Shown one piece after another: positions 17,604 through 25,705 of a stretch of DNA of 64,000 nt (the stretch's first letter is position 1; every line of letters begins with the position of its first letter). The notes under the pieces were generated by a model. The model worked only from the letters and a program-made list of their open reading frames with translations. It did no database searches and was not told the origin of the DNA. The DNA lies in assembly GCA_028277745.1 (NCBI GenBank), contig JANQFR010000018.1, forward strand, positions 62,001 to 126,000, in the 5' to 3' direction. The position numbers were made by a program, and so were the translations under genes. This stretch comes from Phycisphaeraceae bacterium. Its GTDB lineage: Bacteria; Planctomycetota; Phycisphaerae; Phycisphaerales; Phycisphaeraceae.

Positions 17604-18560
17604 ATGTCAATCCGCCGCCCCGCCGTCGGCTTCACGCTGATCGAACTGCTGGTGGTGATCTCGATCATCGCCCTGCTCATCGGCATCCTGCTGCCCGCGC
17701 TCGGCGCCGCCCGCGACGCGGCCCGCAACGTGCAGTGCCTCTCGAATGTGCGCTCCCTCGGACAGGCGGGCGCTTCGTTCGCCGTCGACCACCGCGATCG
17801 CCTGCCGCTGTCGGCCTCGAGCGATCTGCTCAACATGTTGCCCAACGCCGATCGCTATTACGAACGGGTCCCGGGCAGCTCCACGGAGTGGAAGGATTGG
17901 GCCACCGCGCTGGCGCCCTACCTGGGGGCCTCCTTCAACCAGACCTTTGATGACACCGACGACGACATCTCCCGGATTTACGTCTGCCCGCAGGACCCCT
18001 ACACCGCCAGCGGCGACCCGTGGGGCAACAACGACCCCGGGCACAAAATCATCAACAACATCACGACCAGCACCTTCGTGAATAACCAACGGATCTCCTA
18101 CGGCATCAACGCCGACGTCACGGGGGTGGTGATCAACGGCAACTCGCAGTGGTCCGGCGGGCAGGGTCTGAACCCTTATGACCCGTCCCAGCCCGGGGGC
18201 GGCGGCAGCGCCATCAACGGCGACCAGGCCAACATCGTTGATCCTTCATCCACCATGTTCCTCGCCGATTGCGGCACGCGGATGGAGCTGGGCTCCAATC
18301 AACCCGTCGACCGCAGCGATGCGCTGATGTACACCGGCAGCGTCTGGGTCGGCGGCTCCCGCACCGGCACCCTCGGCGCCATCTTCGACGCCGGCTGGTC
18401 GATCCGCACCAAGTTGCCGCTCGACGAGTTCATCGACAGCCAGGGCGTCAACGGCGGCCGGCACAGCGACCGGATCAATATCGCCTTCACCGACGGGCAC
18501 GGCGAAGCCGTTGCTGACGACGGCGCTGGCGACGTCAAGATCACGCCTCACGGCATCTGA
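17604..18560 (+). CDS. Type II secretion/pseudopilin-like protein with prepilin N-terminus
   Basis: 318 residues. The N-terminus is a prepilin leader: basic MSIRRPAVG, then the cleavage site [17 protein letters not shown] and a hydrophobic alpha-helix, so processing by a prepilin peptidase and assembly or anchoring in the envelope is expected. The C-terminus [17 protein letters not shown] is the H-x-D-G type ending common in planctomycete pseudopilin paralogues. The middle is a globular domain with no recognised enzyme motif. The ATG at 17604 has AGGAG eight bases upstream; the frame from 17502 is too long. The position between lacI and an exported amylase suggests a role at the surface in glucan uptake or display, which is inference; large genomes of this group hold many such paralogues. 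Confidence 0.85.
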   Translation: MSIRRPAVGFTLIELLVVISIIALLIGILLPALGAARDAARNVQCLSNVRSLGQAGASFAVDHRDRLPLSASSDLLNMLPNADRYYERVPGSSTEWKDWATALAPYLGASFNQTFDDTDDDISRIYVCPQDPYTASGDPWGNNDPGHKIINNITTSTFVNNQRISYGINADVTGVVINGNSQWSGGQGLNPYDPSQPGGGGSAINGDQANIVDPSSTMFLADCGTRMELGSNQPVDRSDALMYTGSVWVGGSRTGTLGAIFDAGWSIRTKLPLDEFIDSQGVNGGRHSDRINIAFTDGHGEAVADDGAGDVKITPHGI

Positions 18561-18673
18561 CGAAGACGACCTTCACGCCGAGCCGCGGCCTTGTCGGCCG
18601 CAACCGATCGCCCCTCGGCGCCTGATTCACGTGTGACTCTGTTCATCTTTGGTATCCGTAAGGAGGTTCTCTT

Positions 18674-19597
18674 ATGCGAGGTTTTTCCTTCACGTCCGCA
18701 TGGCTTCTGGCCGCGGGGATAGCGCTGCCGGCGTCGGCGGCGATCACGGTCGACGGCGTACGTGACGTCGACTACGGCGCCCCGCTGGCCGTGCAGGGGG
18801 TCGGCACCGAGTTCGGCAACAACACCGACGCCAGCGTCGACTTCGCCGACGGGTCCGAACTCAACGTCGCCTACGGCGTCGTCCAGGGCGGGAACCTGCA
18901 CCTGTTCCTGGCCGGCAACCTGCAGACCAACTTCAACAAGCTTGAGATCTTCGTCGACTCGGTCAGCGGCGGGCAGAACACGCTGCTGGGCAACAACCCC
19001 GACGTGGACTTCAACGGCCTCAACCGGATGGGCGAACTCATCGGCGGCGACGGGTCGTTCGGCCCCGACGGCGCCGGCCTGACGTTCGACACCGGCTTCG
19101 ACGCGGACTATTACCTCACCGCCACCGGCGGCAACGACCCGATCGAGCACTTCGCCAGCTTCGCCGAGCTGCTCACCGCCGGCGGCGGGACCGGCAGCTT
19201 CATCGGCGGCGGCCCGGGCAACCTCATCACCGGCTCCAACGGCATCCTCATCGGGTTCGACAACAGCAACACGCTCGGCGTCGGCGCGTTCGGCGACCCC
19301 AACGATTCGGACCCCGCCACCGTCACCACCGGCATCGAGGTGCTGATCCCGCTTAGTGTCATCGGCAACCCCACCGGCGACATCCGCGTCTCGGCGTTCA
19401 TCAACGGCGGCGGCCATGATTTCCTGTCGAACCAGGTGCTCGGCGCCGTCGACAGCGGCAACCTCGGCGAGCCGCGCAGCGTCGATTTCAACAACATCAC
19501 GGGCGACCAGTTCTTCACCGTCGTCATCCCCGAGCCCGCGTCGCTGGCGCTGATCGGCCTGGGCGGCCTGATGTTGATGGCTCGGCGCAGGAAGTAA
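18674..19597 (+). CDS. PEP-CTERM sorted extracellular protein
   Basis: 307 residues with a signal peptide (cleavage after about ALPASAA, residue 23) and a C-terminal sorting tag: VIPEPASLALIGLGGLMLMARRRK, that is PEP motif, hydrophobic helix and basic tail. Such proteins are handled by an exosortase and end up at the surface or in the exopolysaccharide matrix; no exosortase gene is in this window. The body (DGVRDVDYGAPLAVQGVG, NNTDASVDFADGSELN) is acidic and Asp/Asn/Gly-rich and resembles a beta-sandwich family common in planctomycete PEP-CTERM proteins; it has no enzyme motif. A strong AAGGAGG site precedes the ATG. Its location in the starch locus suggests carbohydrate binding (inference). 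Confidence 0.85.
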   Translation: MRGFSFTSAWLLAAGIALPASAAITVDGVRDVDYGAPLAVQGVGTEFGNNTDASVDFADGSELNVAYGVVQGGNLHLFLAGNLQTNFNKLEIFVDSVSGGQNTLLGNNPDVDFNGLNRMGELIGGDGSFGPDGAGLTFDTGFDADYYLTATGGNDPIEHFASFAELLTAGGGTGSFIGGGPGNLITGSNGILIGFDNSNTLGVGAFGDPNDSDPATVTTGIEVLIPLSVIGNPTGDIRVSAFINGGGHDFLSNQVLGAVDSGNLGEPRSVDFNNITGDQFFTVVIPEPASLALIGLGGLMLMARRRK

Positions 19598-19668
19598 CCT
19601 CAAGCCCCCGGAAGCGGGGCGCGGCGGACCGGCGCACGCCACCGTCGCGCCCTGTTTTGAGACGCTCG

Positions 19669-19698
19669 CCCTCCCGACGCCGCGATGCGTCGGGAGGG
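19669..19698 (+). terminator. Hairpin after the PEP-CTERM gene
   Basis: A perfect 12-bp stem (CCCTCCCGACGC and its complement) with a six-base loop lies 72 bases after the PEP-CTERM stop and 50 bases before the amylase start. It has no T-tract but is strong enough to stall or protect RNA, and may uncouple expression of the two genes. Confidence 0.55.
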
Positions 19699-19748
19699 CC
19701 TTCCCGCGACCCCTGTCGCCTCTGAAACCACCCGCGGAGCTTCACGCG

Positions 19749-22529
19749 ATGCGCTCAGCACGCCGGCTTGTTTTCCGCCTGTTCTTCGTTGCCGTCCTCA
19801 CGCCCGCCGCGGCTGGGCAGGACGCCTCGGCCCCCGCGATCCTGCAGTTCTTCGAGGCCCGCTGGGACACCATCGAGAACCGTATGGTCGACGTGTTCTA
19901 CGCCGGCTACGGCGGGATGTGGGTCCCGCCCCCCAGCCGGGCCGACAGCGGCGGGTTCTCCGTCGGCTACGACGTGTTCGACCGTTTCGACCTGGGCAAA
20001 CCCAACGACCAGACCCTCTACGGCACCGAGACGTCGCTCAAGGCCATGGCCGGCCAGGCCCGCAAGGCGGGCGTCGGCGTCTACACCGACCTGATCCTGA
20101 ACCACAACGGGTTCCGCGATTCCTCCACCCCCGGCTTTGTCGACGCCGGCGACTACCCCGGCTTCGTCACGACGTTGCCCAACGACATCGACGGCGATTT
20201 CCACGGCCGGTTCGAGAGCGACGACCTGACCTTCCGCCTTGCGGGCCTGATCGACATCGCCCAGGAAAAAAACCACCGGTTCATCCGTCAGCCGGTCGAT
20301 CCCAACGACCCCAACAACATCCCCTCCGGCTCGGTGTACGACCGGGCCGACCCCAACAACGTGCGTTTCTACCAGGACCGCGACCTGGGCGGGCGCACGG
20401 TGTTCGACCCGCGCACCAACCAGAACGTCACGATCTATGACTTCAACACCGCCGACCCGATGCAGGGTGACGCGGTGGTGGAAAACGCCAACGACCTGCT
20501 GATGCGCCACGTGCGGTGGATGGTGCAGGAGGTCGGCGTGGACGGCTTCCGCATCGACGCGGCCCGCCACTTCCCGCCCTGGGTGCTGGACCTGATGGAC
20601 GTGGCGGTGCACGACGCGATCCAGAAGCCGCTGCTGGACGGGTCGACCCAGCGCGTGTTCTCGTTCTCCGAGGTCTTCACCGGTGACATGGGCGCGCTGC
20701 AGGCCTACACCCGCAAGGAAGACCTCGGCCCCGACACCGTAGGCGGCAACCGCGACGCGCTCGACATGCCGCTGTTCTTCGCGATGCGCGACAACCTCAC
20801 CGACAACGGCCTGCAGAACGACTGGCGCAACGTCAAGAACGCCAGCTTCGACGTCAACGACGACGGCCTGGCCAACAACGGCTCGCAGGGCGTCGCCCAC
20901 GTCGCCAGCCACGACGAGTTCGGCCCCGCGCTCTCCAACGTCGCCCACGCCTTCATGCTCATGCGGCCGGGCAACGCCAACATTTACTTCAACGCCAAGA
21001 CGTTCGGCGACAACCGCGACTTCCCCAAGGATGGCCGCGGCGACGCGCTGGGCGGGGTCTTCGGCGACACCCTCACCACCCTCATCGATATCCGCAACAC
21101 CCACGGCCGGGGCAACTACCTTGACCGCACCCCCACCGGCGACGAAAAAGAAATCCTGATCTACGAACGCGAAGGCTCGGCCCTGGTCGTCCTCTCCAAC
21201 CGCACCGACGGCGGGTTCGACAGCCGCACCGTCCAAACCGGCTTCGCCCCCGGCACGTTCCTGGTCGAGCTCACCGGCAACGCTGAGAACCCGACCATCG
21301 ACCCGTTCGACGATTTCCCCTCGCTCGTGCAGGTCAACAGCGACGGCACGGTCAACCTCCGCATCCTGCGCAACCGCGCCCCGGGCGCCGACGGCGCCCA
21401 GCACAACAGCGGCTACCTCATCTACGGCCTCGCGACCCCACAGGGCCAGCTCTCACTGTCCAACGTCAGCGCCACGCTCCCGGGCGGGACGCCCACGGCC
21501 CAGACCAACGGCGACACGCGCCTCGGCGACGTTGATGTCATCAGTGCCGACGACTTCACCGTCACCCTCACCACCAACGCGGTCAACCTGCTCGGCCAGT
21601 TCCGCGACCGCGACGCCGACGGCGACAACGCGCTGCTCAAGGTCGACGGCGGGCTCGACGTCAACGGCAACGGGTTCGTCGATCTCGTCACGCCCGACTC
21701 GCCGATTTACGGCTTCGAACAGTTCACCACCACCCGGCAGGACGGTTTCTCCGCCGCCGACGGCAACGGGCTGTATCAGCAGCTGATCGACGCGACGCAG
21801 CTGTCGGAGGGTTATCACTTCATCACCGCCCGCGCGTTCCGCCGCCGCGACGACGGCGGGCCGGCGGTGTTCTCCGACTTCAAACGCGCGATCTACGTCG
21901 ACCGCCTCAAGCCCGTAGCCGAGGTCGCCGCCTTCGCCCCCATCACCGAAGGCGTCAACGAGAACCGCGCCGCCCTGCTGCGGTCGGTCGACCAGACCGG
22001 CGACAACATGCACGTGCTGCTCAACCTCGGCGCCGGCCTCAGCGACAGCGAGGTCCTGGCCCTCATCGGCGACGGCACCCAGGCCAGCCGCATCGACCGC
22101 GACCTGTGGACCCGTGACTTCTTCGGCCTCACCAACGGCAACCACGTGCTGACCGTCGTCACTTTCGAGGTCACCGGCAACGTCAACGTCCAACGCTTCG
22201 CCGGATTTGACGTCTCGACCATCTTCGGCGCCGGCCTGGGCGACGTGGATTTCAACAGCCTGTACACCCCAAACGACATCGTGGTTTTCGAAAACGTGCT
22301 GCTCTCCGACAACCGCGTGTTCAACCCCGCCGCCGACCTGAACGCCGACGGGCTGGTGAACCTGGCGGACCTGGGGCTTCTGGGCGACCGCCTGCTCGCG
22401 GTGGGGGCCGACGGGCAGACGCTCGCGGCCTACAACGGCCTGGTTGCGAGCATCCCCGAGCCGGCGACGCTCGCGCTTTTTGCCGGGATAATGGTTATCA
22501 TGAGGGGCCGTCCACCGCGGCGGGACTGA
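19749..22529 (+). CDS. Exported alpha-amylase (GH13) with dockerin-like segment and PEP-CTERM anchor
   Basis: 926 residues. A signal peptide (ends near AAAGQ, residue 24) is followed by a GH13 barrel: GVYTDLILNHNGF is region I, nucleophile D270 lies in VDGFRIDAARHF, acid/base E308 in FSFSEVFTGD and D389 in ASHDEFGP. A beta-rich C-terminal region follows (about 450-820). At about 830-890 there is a dockerin-like Ca-binding pattern (GDVDFNSLYTPNDIVVFEN and ADLNADGLVNLADLGLL), then the sorting tag IPEPATLALFAGIMVIM with basic tail. It should be an exosortase-anchored, surface-displayed alpha-amylase that makes the first cut in starch or glycogen. The start has GGAG nine bases upstream. It is followed, 27 bases on, by the ATPase gene. 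Confidence 0.92.
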   Translation: MRSARRLVFRLFFVAVLTPAAAGQDASAPAILQFFEARWDTIENRMVDVFYAGYGGMWVPPPSRADSGGFSVGYDVFDRFDLGKPNDQTLYGTETSLKAMAGQARKAGVGVYTDLILNHNGFRDSSTPGFVDAGDYPGFVTTLPNDIDGDFHGRFESDDLTFRLAGLIDIAQEKNHRFIRQPVDPNDPNNIPSGSVYDRADPNNVRFYQDRDLGGRTVFDPRTNQNVTIYDFNTADPMQGDAVVENANDLLMRHVRWMVQEVGVDGFRIDAARHFPPWVLDLMDVAVHDAIQKPLLDGSTQRVFSFSEVFTGDMGALQAYTRKEDLGPDTVGGNRDALDMPLFFAMRDNLTDNGLQNDWRNVKNASFDVNDDGLANNGSQGVAHVASHDEFGPALSNVAHAFMLMRPGNANIYFNAKTFGDNRDFPKDGRGDALGGVFGDTLTTLIDIRNTHGRGNYLDRTPTGDEKEILIYEREGSALVVLSNRTDGGFDSRTVQTGFAPGTFLVELTGNAENPTIDPFDDFPSLVQVNSDGTVNLRILRNRAPGADGAQHNSGYLIYGLATPQGQLSLSNVSATLPGGTPTAQTNGDTRLGDVDVISADDFTVTLTTNAVNLLGQFRDRDADGDNALLKVDGGLDVNGNGFVDLVTPDSPIYGFEQFTTTRQDGFSAADGNGLYQQLIDATQLSEGYHFITARAFRRRDDGGPAVFSDFKRAIYVDRLKPVAEVAAFAPITEGVNENRAALLRSVDQTGDNMHVLLNLGAGLSDSEVLALIGDGTQASRIDRDLWTRDFFGLTNGNHVLTVVTFEVTGNVNVQRFAGFDVSTIFGAGLGDVDFNSLYTPNDIVVFENVLLSDNRVFNPAADLNADGLVNLADLGLLGDRLLAVGADGQTLAAYNGLVASIPEPATLALFAGIMVIMRGRPPRRD

Positions 22530-22556
22530 CCGTGTTGTCGTTACCCGGAGCCCCTC

Positions 22557-23690
22557 ATGGCCGAAGTTCATCTGGAAGCGGTTCGCAAGATCTATCCCGG
22601 CGGGTTTGAAGCTGTCAAAGGCGTTGACCTCGAGATCCACGACGGCGAATTTCTCGTCCTCGTCGGCCCCTCGGGCTGCGGCAAGTCGACGACGCTGCGC
22701 ATGGTCGCCGGGCTGGAGGAGATCACCGACGGGGTGATCAAGATCGGCCCGCGGGTCGTCAACGACGTGCCGCCGAAGGACCGCGACATCGCCATGGTGT
22801 TCCAGAACTATGCGCTCTACCCGCACATGACGGTCTACAAGAACATGGCGTTCGGCCTGAAGCTGCGGGGCTTCAAGAAAGCGGACATCGACCAGCGCGT
22901 CAACAACGCCGCGAAGATCCTCGGCATCGAGGAGCTGCTCGACCGCAAGCCCAAGGCGCTCTCGGGCGGGCAGCGGCAACGCGTCGCGCTGGGCCGGGCG
23001 ATCGTGCGCGACCCGGCGGTGTTCCTCTTCGACGAGCCGCTGTCCAACCTCGACGCCAAGCTCCGCGTCGAGACCCGCGCCGAGCTCAAGCGGCTCCACA
23101 AACGCCTCACCACCACCACGATCTACGTGACCCACGACCAGGAAGAGGCCATGACCCTGGGTGACCGCGTGGTAGTCATGTCCAACGGCGAGATCCAGCA
23201 GTGCGACACGCCGCTGAACGTCTACAACCAGCCGACCAACCGGTTCGTCGCCGGCTTCCTCGGCACCCCGCCGATGAACTTTCTCGATGGCAAGCTCACT
23301 CAGCACGACGGGAAGACGTTCTTTGAAGGCGCCGGCGCTCAGTTGGCGCTCTCCCCCGGCCACGCCGACCATGTGGCGGGCCACGTCGGGCAGGACATCG
23401 TGTTGGGGCTCCGCCCCGAGGGCCTGTTCCTGCGGCCCAACGAGCACGCCAACGACGAGCAGATGACGATCGACCTGACCGTCGACGTCATCGAGCCGCT
23501 GGGCAACACCATGGACATCTTCACCTCCACCCCGACCGGCGAGCGGCTCGTCGCCCGCGTCAAGGCCGAGCCCCTGGAGGAAGGCGCCAAGATCCGCGGG
23601 TTTGTCGATCCCGACAAGATGCACCTGCTGGAGCCGGGCGACTACGGCAAGAACCTCACCCTCGAGAAAGAGGCCGCCGCCACCGCGTAG
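22557..23690 (+). CDS. ABC transporter ATP-binding protein (MalK/UgpC type)
   Basis: 377-residue ATPase that energises carbohydrate import. Walker A GPSGCGKSTTLRMVAGLE (about 37-54), Q-loop MVFQNYALYPHM, signature LSGGQRQRVALGRAI, Walker B VFLFDEPLSNLDAKLR and H-loop TIYVTHDQEEAM are all intact. The C-terminal 140 residues are the regulatory TOBE/OB domain of the MalK group. It lacks permease neighbours on this strand; the permeases that need it are about 12 kb away on the opposite strand of the same locus. MalK-type ATPases can serve several CUT1 importers, so sharing with other systems is possible. Confidence 0.95.
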   Translation: MAEVHLEAVRKIYPGGFEAVKGVDLEIHDGEFLVLVGPSGCGKSTTLRMVAGLEEITDGVIKIGPRVVNDVPPKDRDIAMVFQNYALYPHMTVYKNMAFGLKLRGFKKADIDQRVNNAAKILGIEELLDRKPKALSGGQRQRVALGRAIVRDPAVFLFDEPLSNLDAKLRVETRAELKRLHKRLTTTTIYVTHDQEEAMTLGDRVVVMSNGEIQQCDTPLNVYNQPTNRFVAGFLGTPPMNFLDGKLTQHDGKTFFEGAGAQLALSPGHADHVAGHVGQDIVLGLRPEGLFLRPNEHANDEQMTIDLTVDVIEPLGNTMDIFTSTPTGERLVARVKAEPLEEGAKIRGFVDPDKMHLLEPGDYGKNLTLEKEAAATA

Positions 23691-23706
23691 CGGAGCGGGG
23701 GGCGCT

Positions 23707-24210
23707 TCATCGATACGGCGGCTCGCCCAGCAGCCGCCGGCACAGCCCGATCTGCCCCGCGTGCAGCATCTCGTGGCGGATGTTCCACCAGACCGCATCC
23801 AGCCGGGTCCGCATCGCCCAGTGCGGCCGATGGGGAGGTTCGTCCAACGTTGCTTCATCGATCTGAGACAAGGCGGATGTCGCGTGTTCAAACACGTGGT
23901 CGAACATCTGGCGAACGGCTCCGGGCGCGGGATACGACGCGGCGTTCGCCACGGGTGACGAGTCCTTGCCGAACCACCCGATATACGGCTCGGGGACCAG
24001 CCCGTCGCGCGACGTCCGACCGCACGCACAGACAAGCAGGTGGCTGGTCTGAGACACCGTCAGATGGCCGACTTGCCAGCCGATGTGCGTCGTCCCGCCC
24101 GGGGGCATCTCGAACCAGCGGGCGGGGTCAGTGTGATCCAGCACATGGTTGGTGTAATCCCGCGTCTGACGGAGTTGATCCAAGGCGTAGGCGAGTCGGC
24201 TCATGCTCAT
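23707..24210 (-). CDS. DinB family protein
   Basis: 167 residues of the DinB/YfiT four-helix-bundle superfamily. Putative metal ligands are H49 near HIGWQVGHLTVSQ and the C-terminal pair in NIRHEMLHAGQIGLCRRL. These proteins are metal-dependent, often thiol-S-transferases, or of unknown role; no substrate can be named here. It starts MSMSRLAYALDQLRQTRDYT with a possible second start two residues later. It converges with the MalK-type gene 16 bases away and is divergent from the zinc-ribbon gene. Confidence 0.82.
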   Translation of the reverse strand: MSMSRLAYALDQLRQTRDYTNHVLDHTDPARWFEMPPGGTTHIGWQVGHLTVSQTSHLLVCACGRTSRDGLVPEPYIGWFGKDSSPVANAASYPAPGAVRQMFDHVFEHATSALSQIDEATLDEPPHRPHWAMRTRLDAVWWNIRHEMLHAGQIGLCRRLLGEPPYR

Positions 24211-24313
24211 CCCCGCAGCATACCGTCGGACGGGGCCGACGGCTCACATCTTCGCATCGCCGGGCGTCCAGATCCACGCCAATGCAGCGCGGCGTGGGCT
24301 TATCGTGGTAGGC

Positions 24314-24883
24314 ATGATGAAATGTCCCGCATGCCAACACCGTGGTTTTCAACGCGTTTCCCTCGCTCCTGATCTGCCGGCCCTGAGATGCCGGGGCTGC
24401 GGCGGGCACTGGCTCCAGGCCCGGCACTACCGCCGATGGCTCGACGCACGCCCCGCATCAAAGGGCCGGCCCGCGCCCGACCACCCCGGCGACTCCGACG
24501 CGCTCGGCGACGACTCCCGCCCCGGCAAGCTCTGCCCCGACGACGGCCACTTCCTCGTCCACCGACGCGTCGGCCGGGACATCCCCTTCCACCTCGACCG
24601 CTGCGGCTACTGCGGCGGCGTGTGGTTCGACCGTGGCGAGTGGGAGCTGCTGCGGTCCCACGGCCTGCACAACGACCTGCACCTGATCTTCACCGACGCC
24701 TGGCAGGCCAAGCTCCGCCAGGAAAAACGCCGCGACACCGAGCGCCAACGGCTGATCGACGCCGTCGGCGAGCAGGACTACCGCCGCCTCGTCCAGGTCC
24801 GCGATTGGGTGGCGCATCACCCCAAACGCCACGAACTGCTGAGCTACCTCGGCGTCCTGCCGACGCTCCAGGAGGCGGTTTGA
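24314..24883 (+). CDS. Zinc-ribbon (zf-TFIIB-like) protein
   Basis: 189 residues with two Cys-rich modules: CPACQHRGF at residue 4 with C26/C29 (RCRGCGGHWL), and CPDDGHF with CGYCGGVWFDRGEWELL. The second module matches the zf-TFIIB family of bacterial zinc-ribbon proteins. The C-terminal 90 residues are helical and charged (QAKLRQEKRRDTERQRL). It lacks membrane segments. The ATG at 24314 (or the adjacent one at 24317) starts directly at the first zinc module; the upstream extension overlaps the divergent DinB gene. It may bind nucleic acid or protein; function is unknown. Confidence 0.78.
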   Translation: MMKCPACQHRGFQRVSLAPDLPALRCRGCGGHWLQARHYRRWLDARPASKGRPAPDHPGDSDALGDDSRPGKLCPDDGHFLVHRRVGRDIPFHLDRCGYCGGVWFDRGEWELLRSHGLHNDLHLIFTDAWQAKLRQEKRRDTERQRLIDAVGEQDYRRLVQVRDWVAHHPKRHELLSYLGVLPTLQEAV

Positions 24884-24912
24884 TCAGCGGGCCTTGTGAA
24901 TATGACGCCCGG

Positions 24913-25485
24913 TCAGCCCGGCGGCTGGTCCAGCCGTTGAAGGATCGATTGCCAGATGTCATGAACGCCATGTCGGATAGCCAACAGATCAAGGTATTCC
25001 CGGTCAATTTTATCGCCTTGGATCTTCAGGATCCCGGTGATATCGCGTAGGTGCTTCTCGTGACGGCCTTCTTTGTAATACTCCATCTTTTTTAGAATCA
25101 CATGCTCAGGACACGCGACCATAACCGGTGTTCCGTCAGCTGCAGCGGTTTGCTGGGCGCGTCTGAATCGTGATTCTTCAAAGTCGGTGTCTTTGGGTAC
25201 AAAAAGATCGATCTTCAAGCCTGAAGGAACGTGGATGATGTTGACGTTGCTTGCGTGTTGAATCGCGCCCCGTAAGGCCGCTTCATCAAGATAAAAATCA
25301 GGCGGTGGAAAGGCTTCAAGCAGATCGTTCACCATACGCGGCTGAAGAAGTGCAACGAGGTCGATGTCGTTGGTCAGCCTCGGCTCACCATGCAGCATGG
25401 ATGCCTGAGAGCCCACCAGAAAATACGGCACCTTCAGACGCTCCAGTGTGGTGACGATCTTACGTAAGAGTGCGAGTTGCTCCAT
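24913..25485 (-). CDS. Nucleotidyltransferase-fold protein (AbiEii/DUF6036-like)
   Basis: 190 residues with the minimal nucleotidyltransferase motif VGSQASMLHGEPRLTNDIDL: G25-S26, then D40-x-D42, which would bind metal and NTP. The later KIDLFVPKD supplies the third carboxylate (LKIDLF). The C-terminus HLRDITGILKIQGDKIDREYLD is typical of this group. It overlaps by 26 bases the small gene just upstream. Family members occur as toxin-like or antitoxin-like partners and in defence systems, but many have unknown roles. The start at 25485 was preferred to 25599 because the latter would overlap the partner gene almost completely. Confidence 0.8.
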   Translation of the reverse strand: MEQLALLRKIVTTLERLKVPYFLVGSQASMLHGEPRLTNDIDLVALLQPRMVNDLLEAFPPPDFYLDEAALRGAIQHASNVNIIHVPSGLKIDLFVPKDTDFEESRFRRAQQTAAADGTPVMVACPEHVILKKMEYYKEGRHEKHLRDITGILKIQGDKIDREYLDLLAIRHGVHDIWQSILQRLDQPPG

Positions 25486-25687
25486 GCGACATCCGTGCGG
25501 CAACCTCGGCTTGGACCTGTTCGGGGCGCCAATCAGGGTGCTGATGTTTAACGTGCCCGGTGAGCATTGACCGTGCCATATCCCACATGCCGTGCCCAAT
25601 CGCCAGGCGTTGGGCGGGCGTCTTGCGGCGCAGCACCTCGACCATGCACTCGTCCATGACCTCGATGGTGCGCGGGTCGAGCTCCAT
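25460..25687 (-). CDS. Small conserved protein paired with the nucleotidyltransferase
   Basis: 75 residues: MELDPRTIEVMDECMVEVLR, then KTPAQRLAIGHGMWDMARSM and HPDWRPEQVQAEVAARMSHG. The sequence is predicted almost all alpha-helical and resembles the short proteins found directly upstream of nucleotidyltransferase-fold genes in many bacteria. Its end overlaps the next gene by 26 bases, so translation is probably coupled. A regulatory or antitoxin-like role is inference only. It lies 19 bases upstream of the rho stop codon on the same strand in transcription terms (rho is read into it from the right). Confidence 0.65.
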   Translation of the reverse strand: MELDPRTIEVMDECMVEVLRRKTPAQRLAIGHGMWDMARSMLTGHVKHQHPDWRPEQVQAEVAARMSHGATRTLT

Positions 25688-25705
25688 AATTGTGATAATA
25701 CCGCG

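Noticed and set aside
21453..24035. 860-codon minus-strand frame opposite the amylase and ATPase genes
   Set aside because: It is antisense to two genes with complete motifs and has no recognisable domain.
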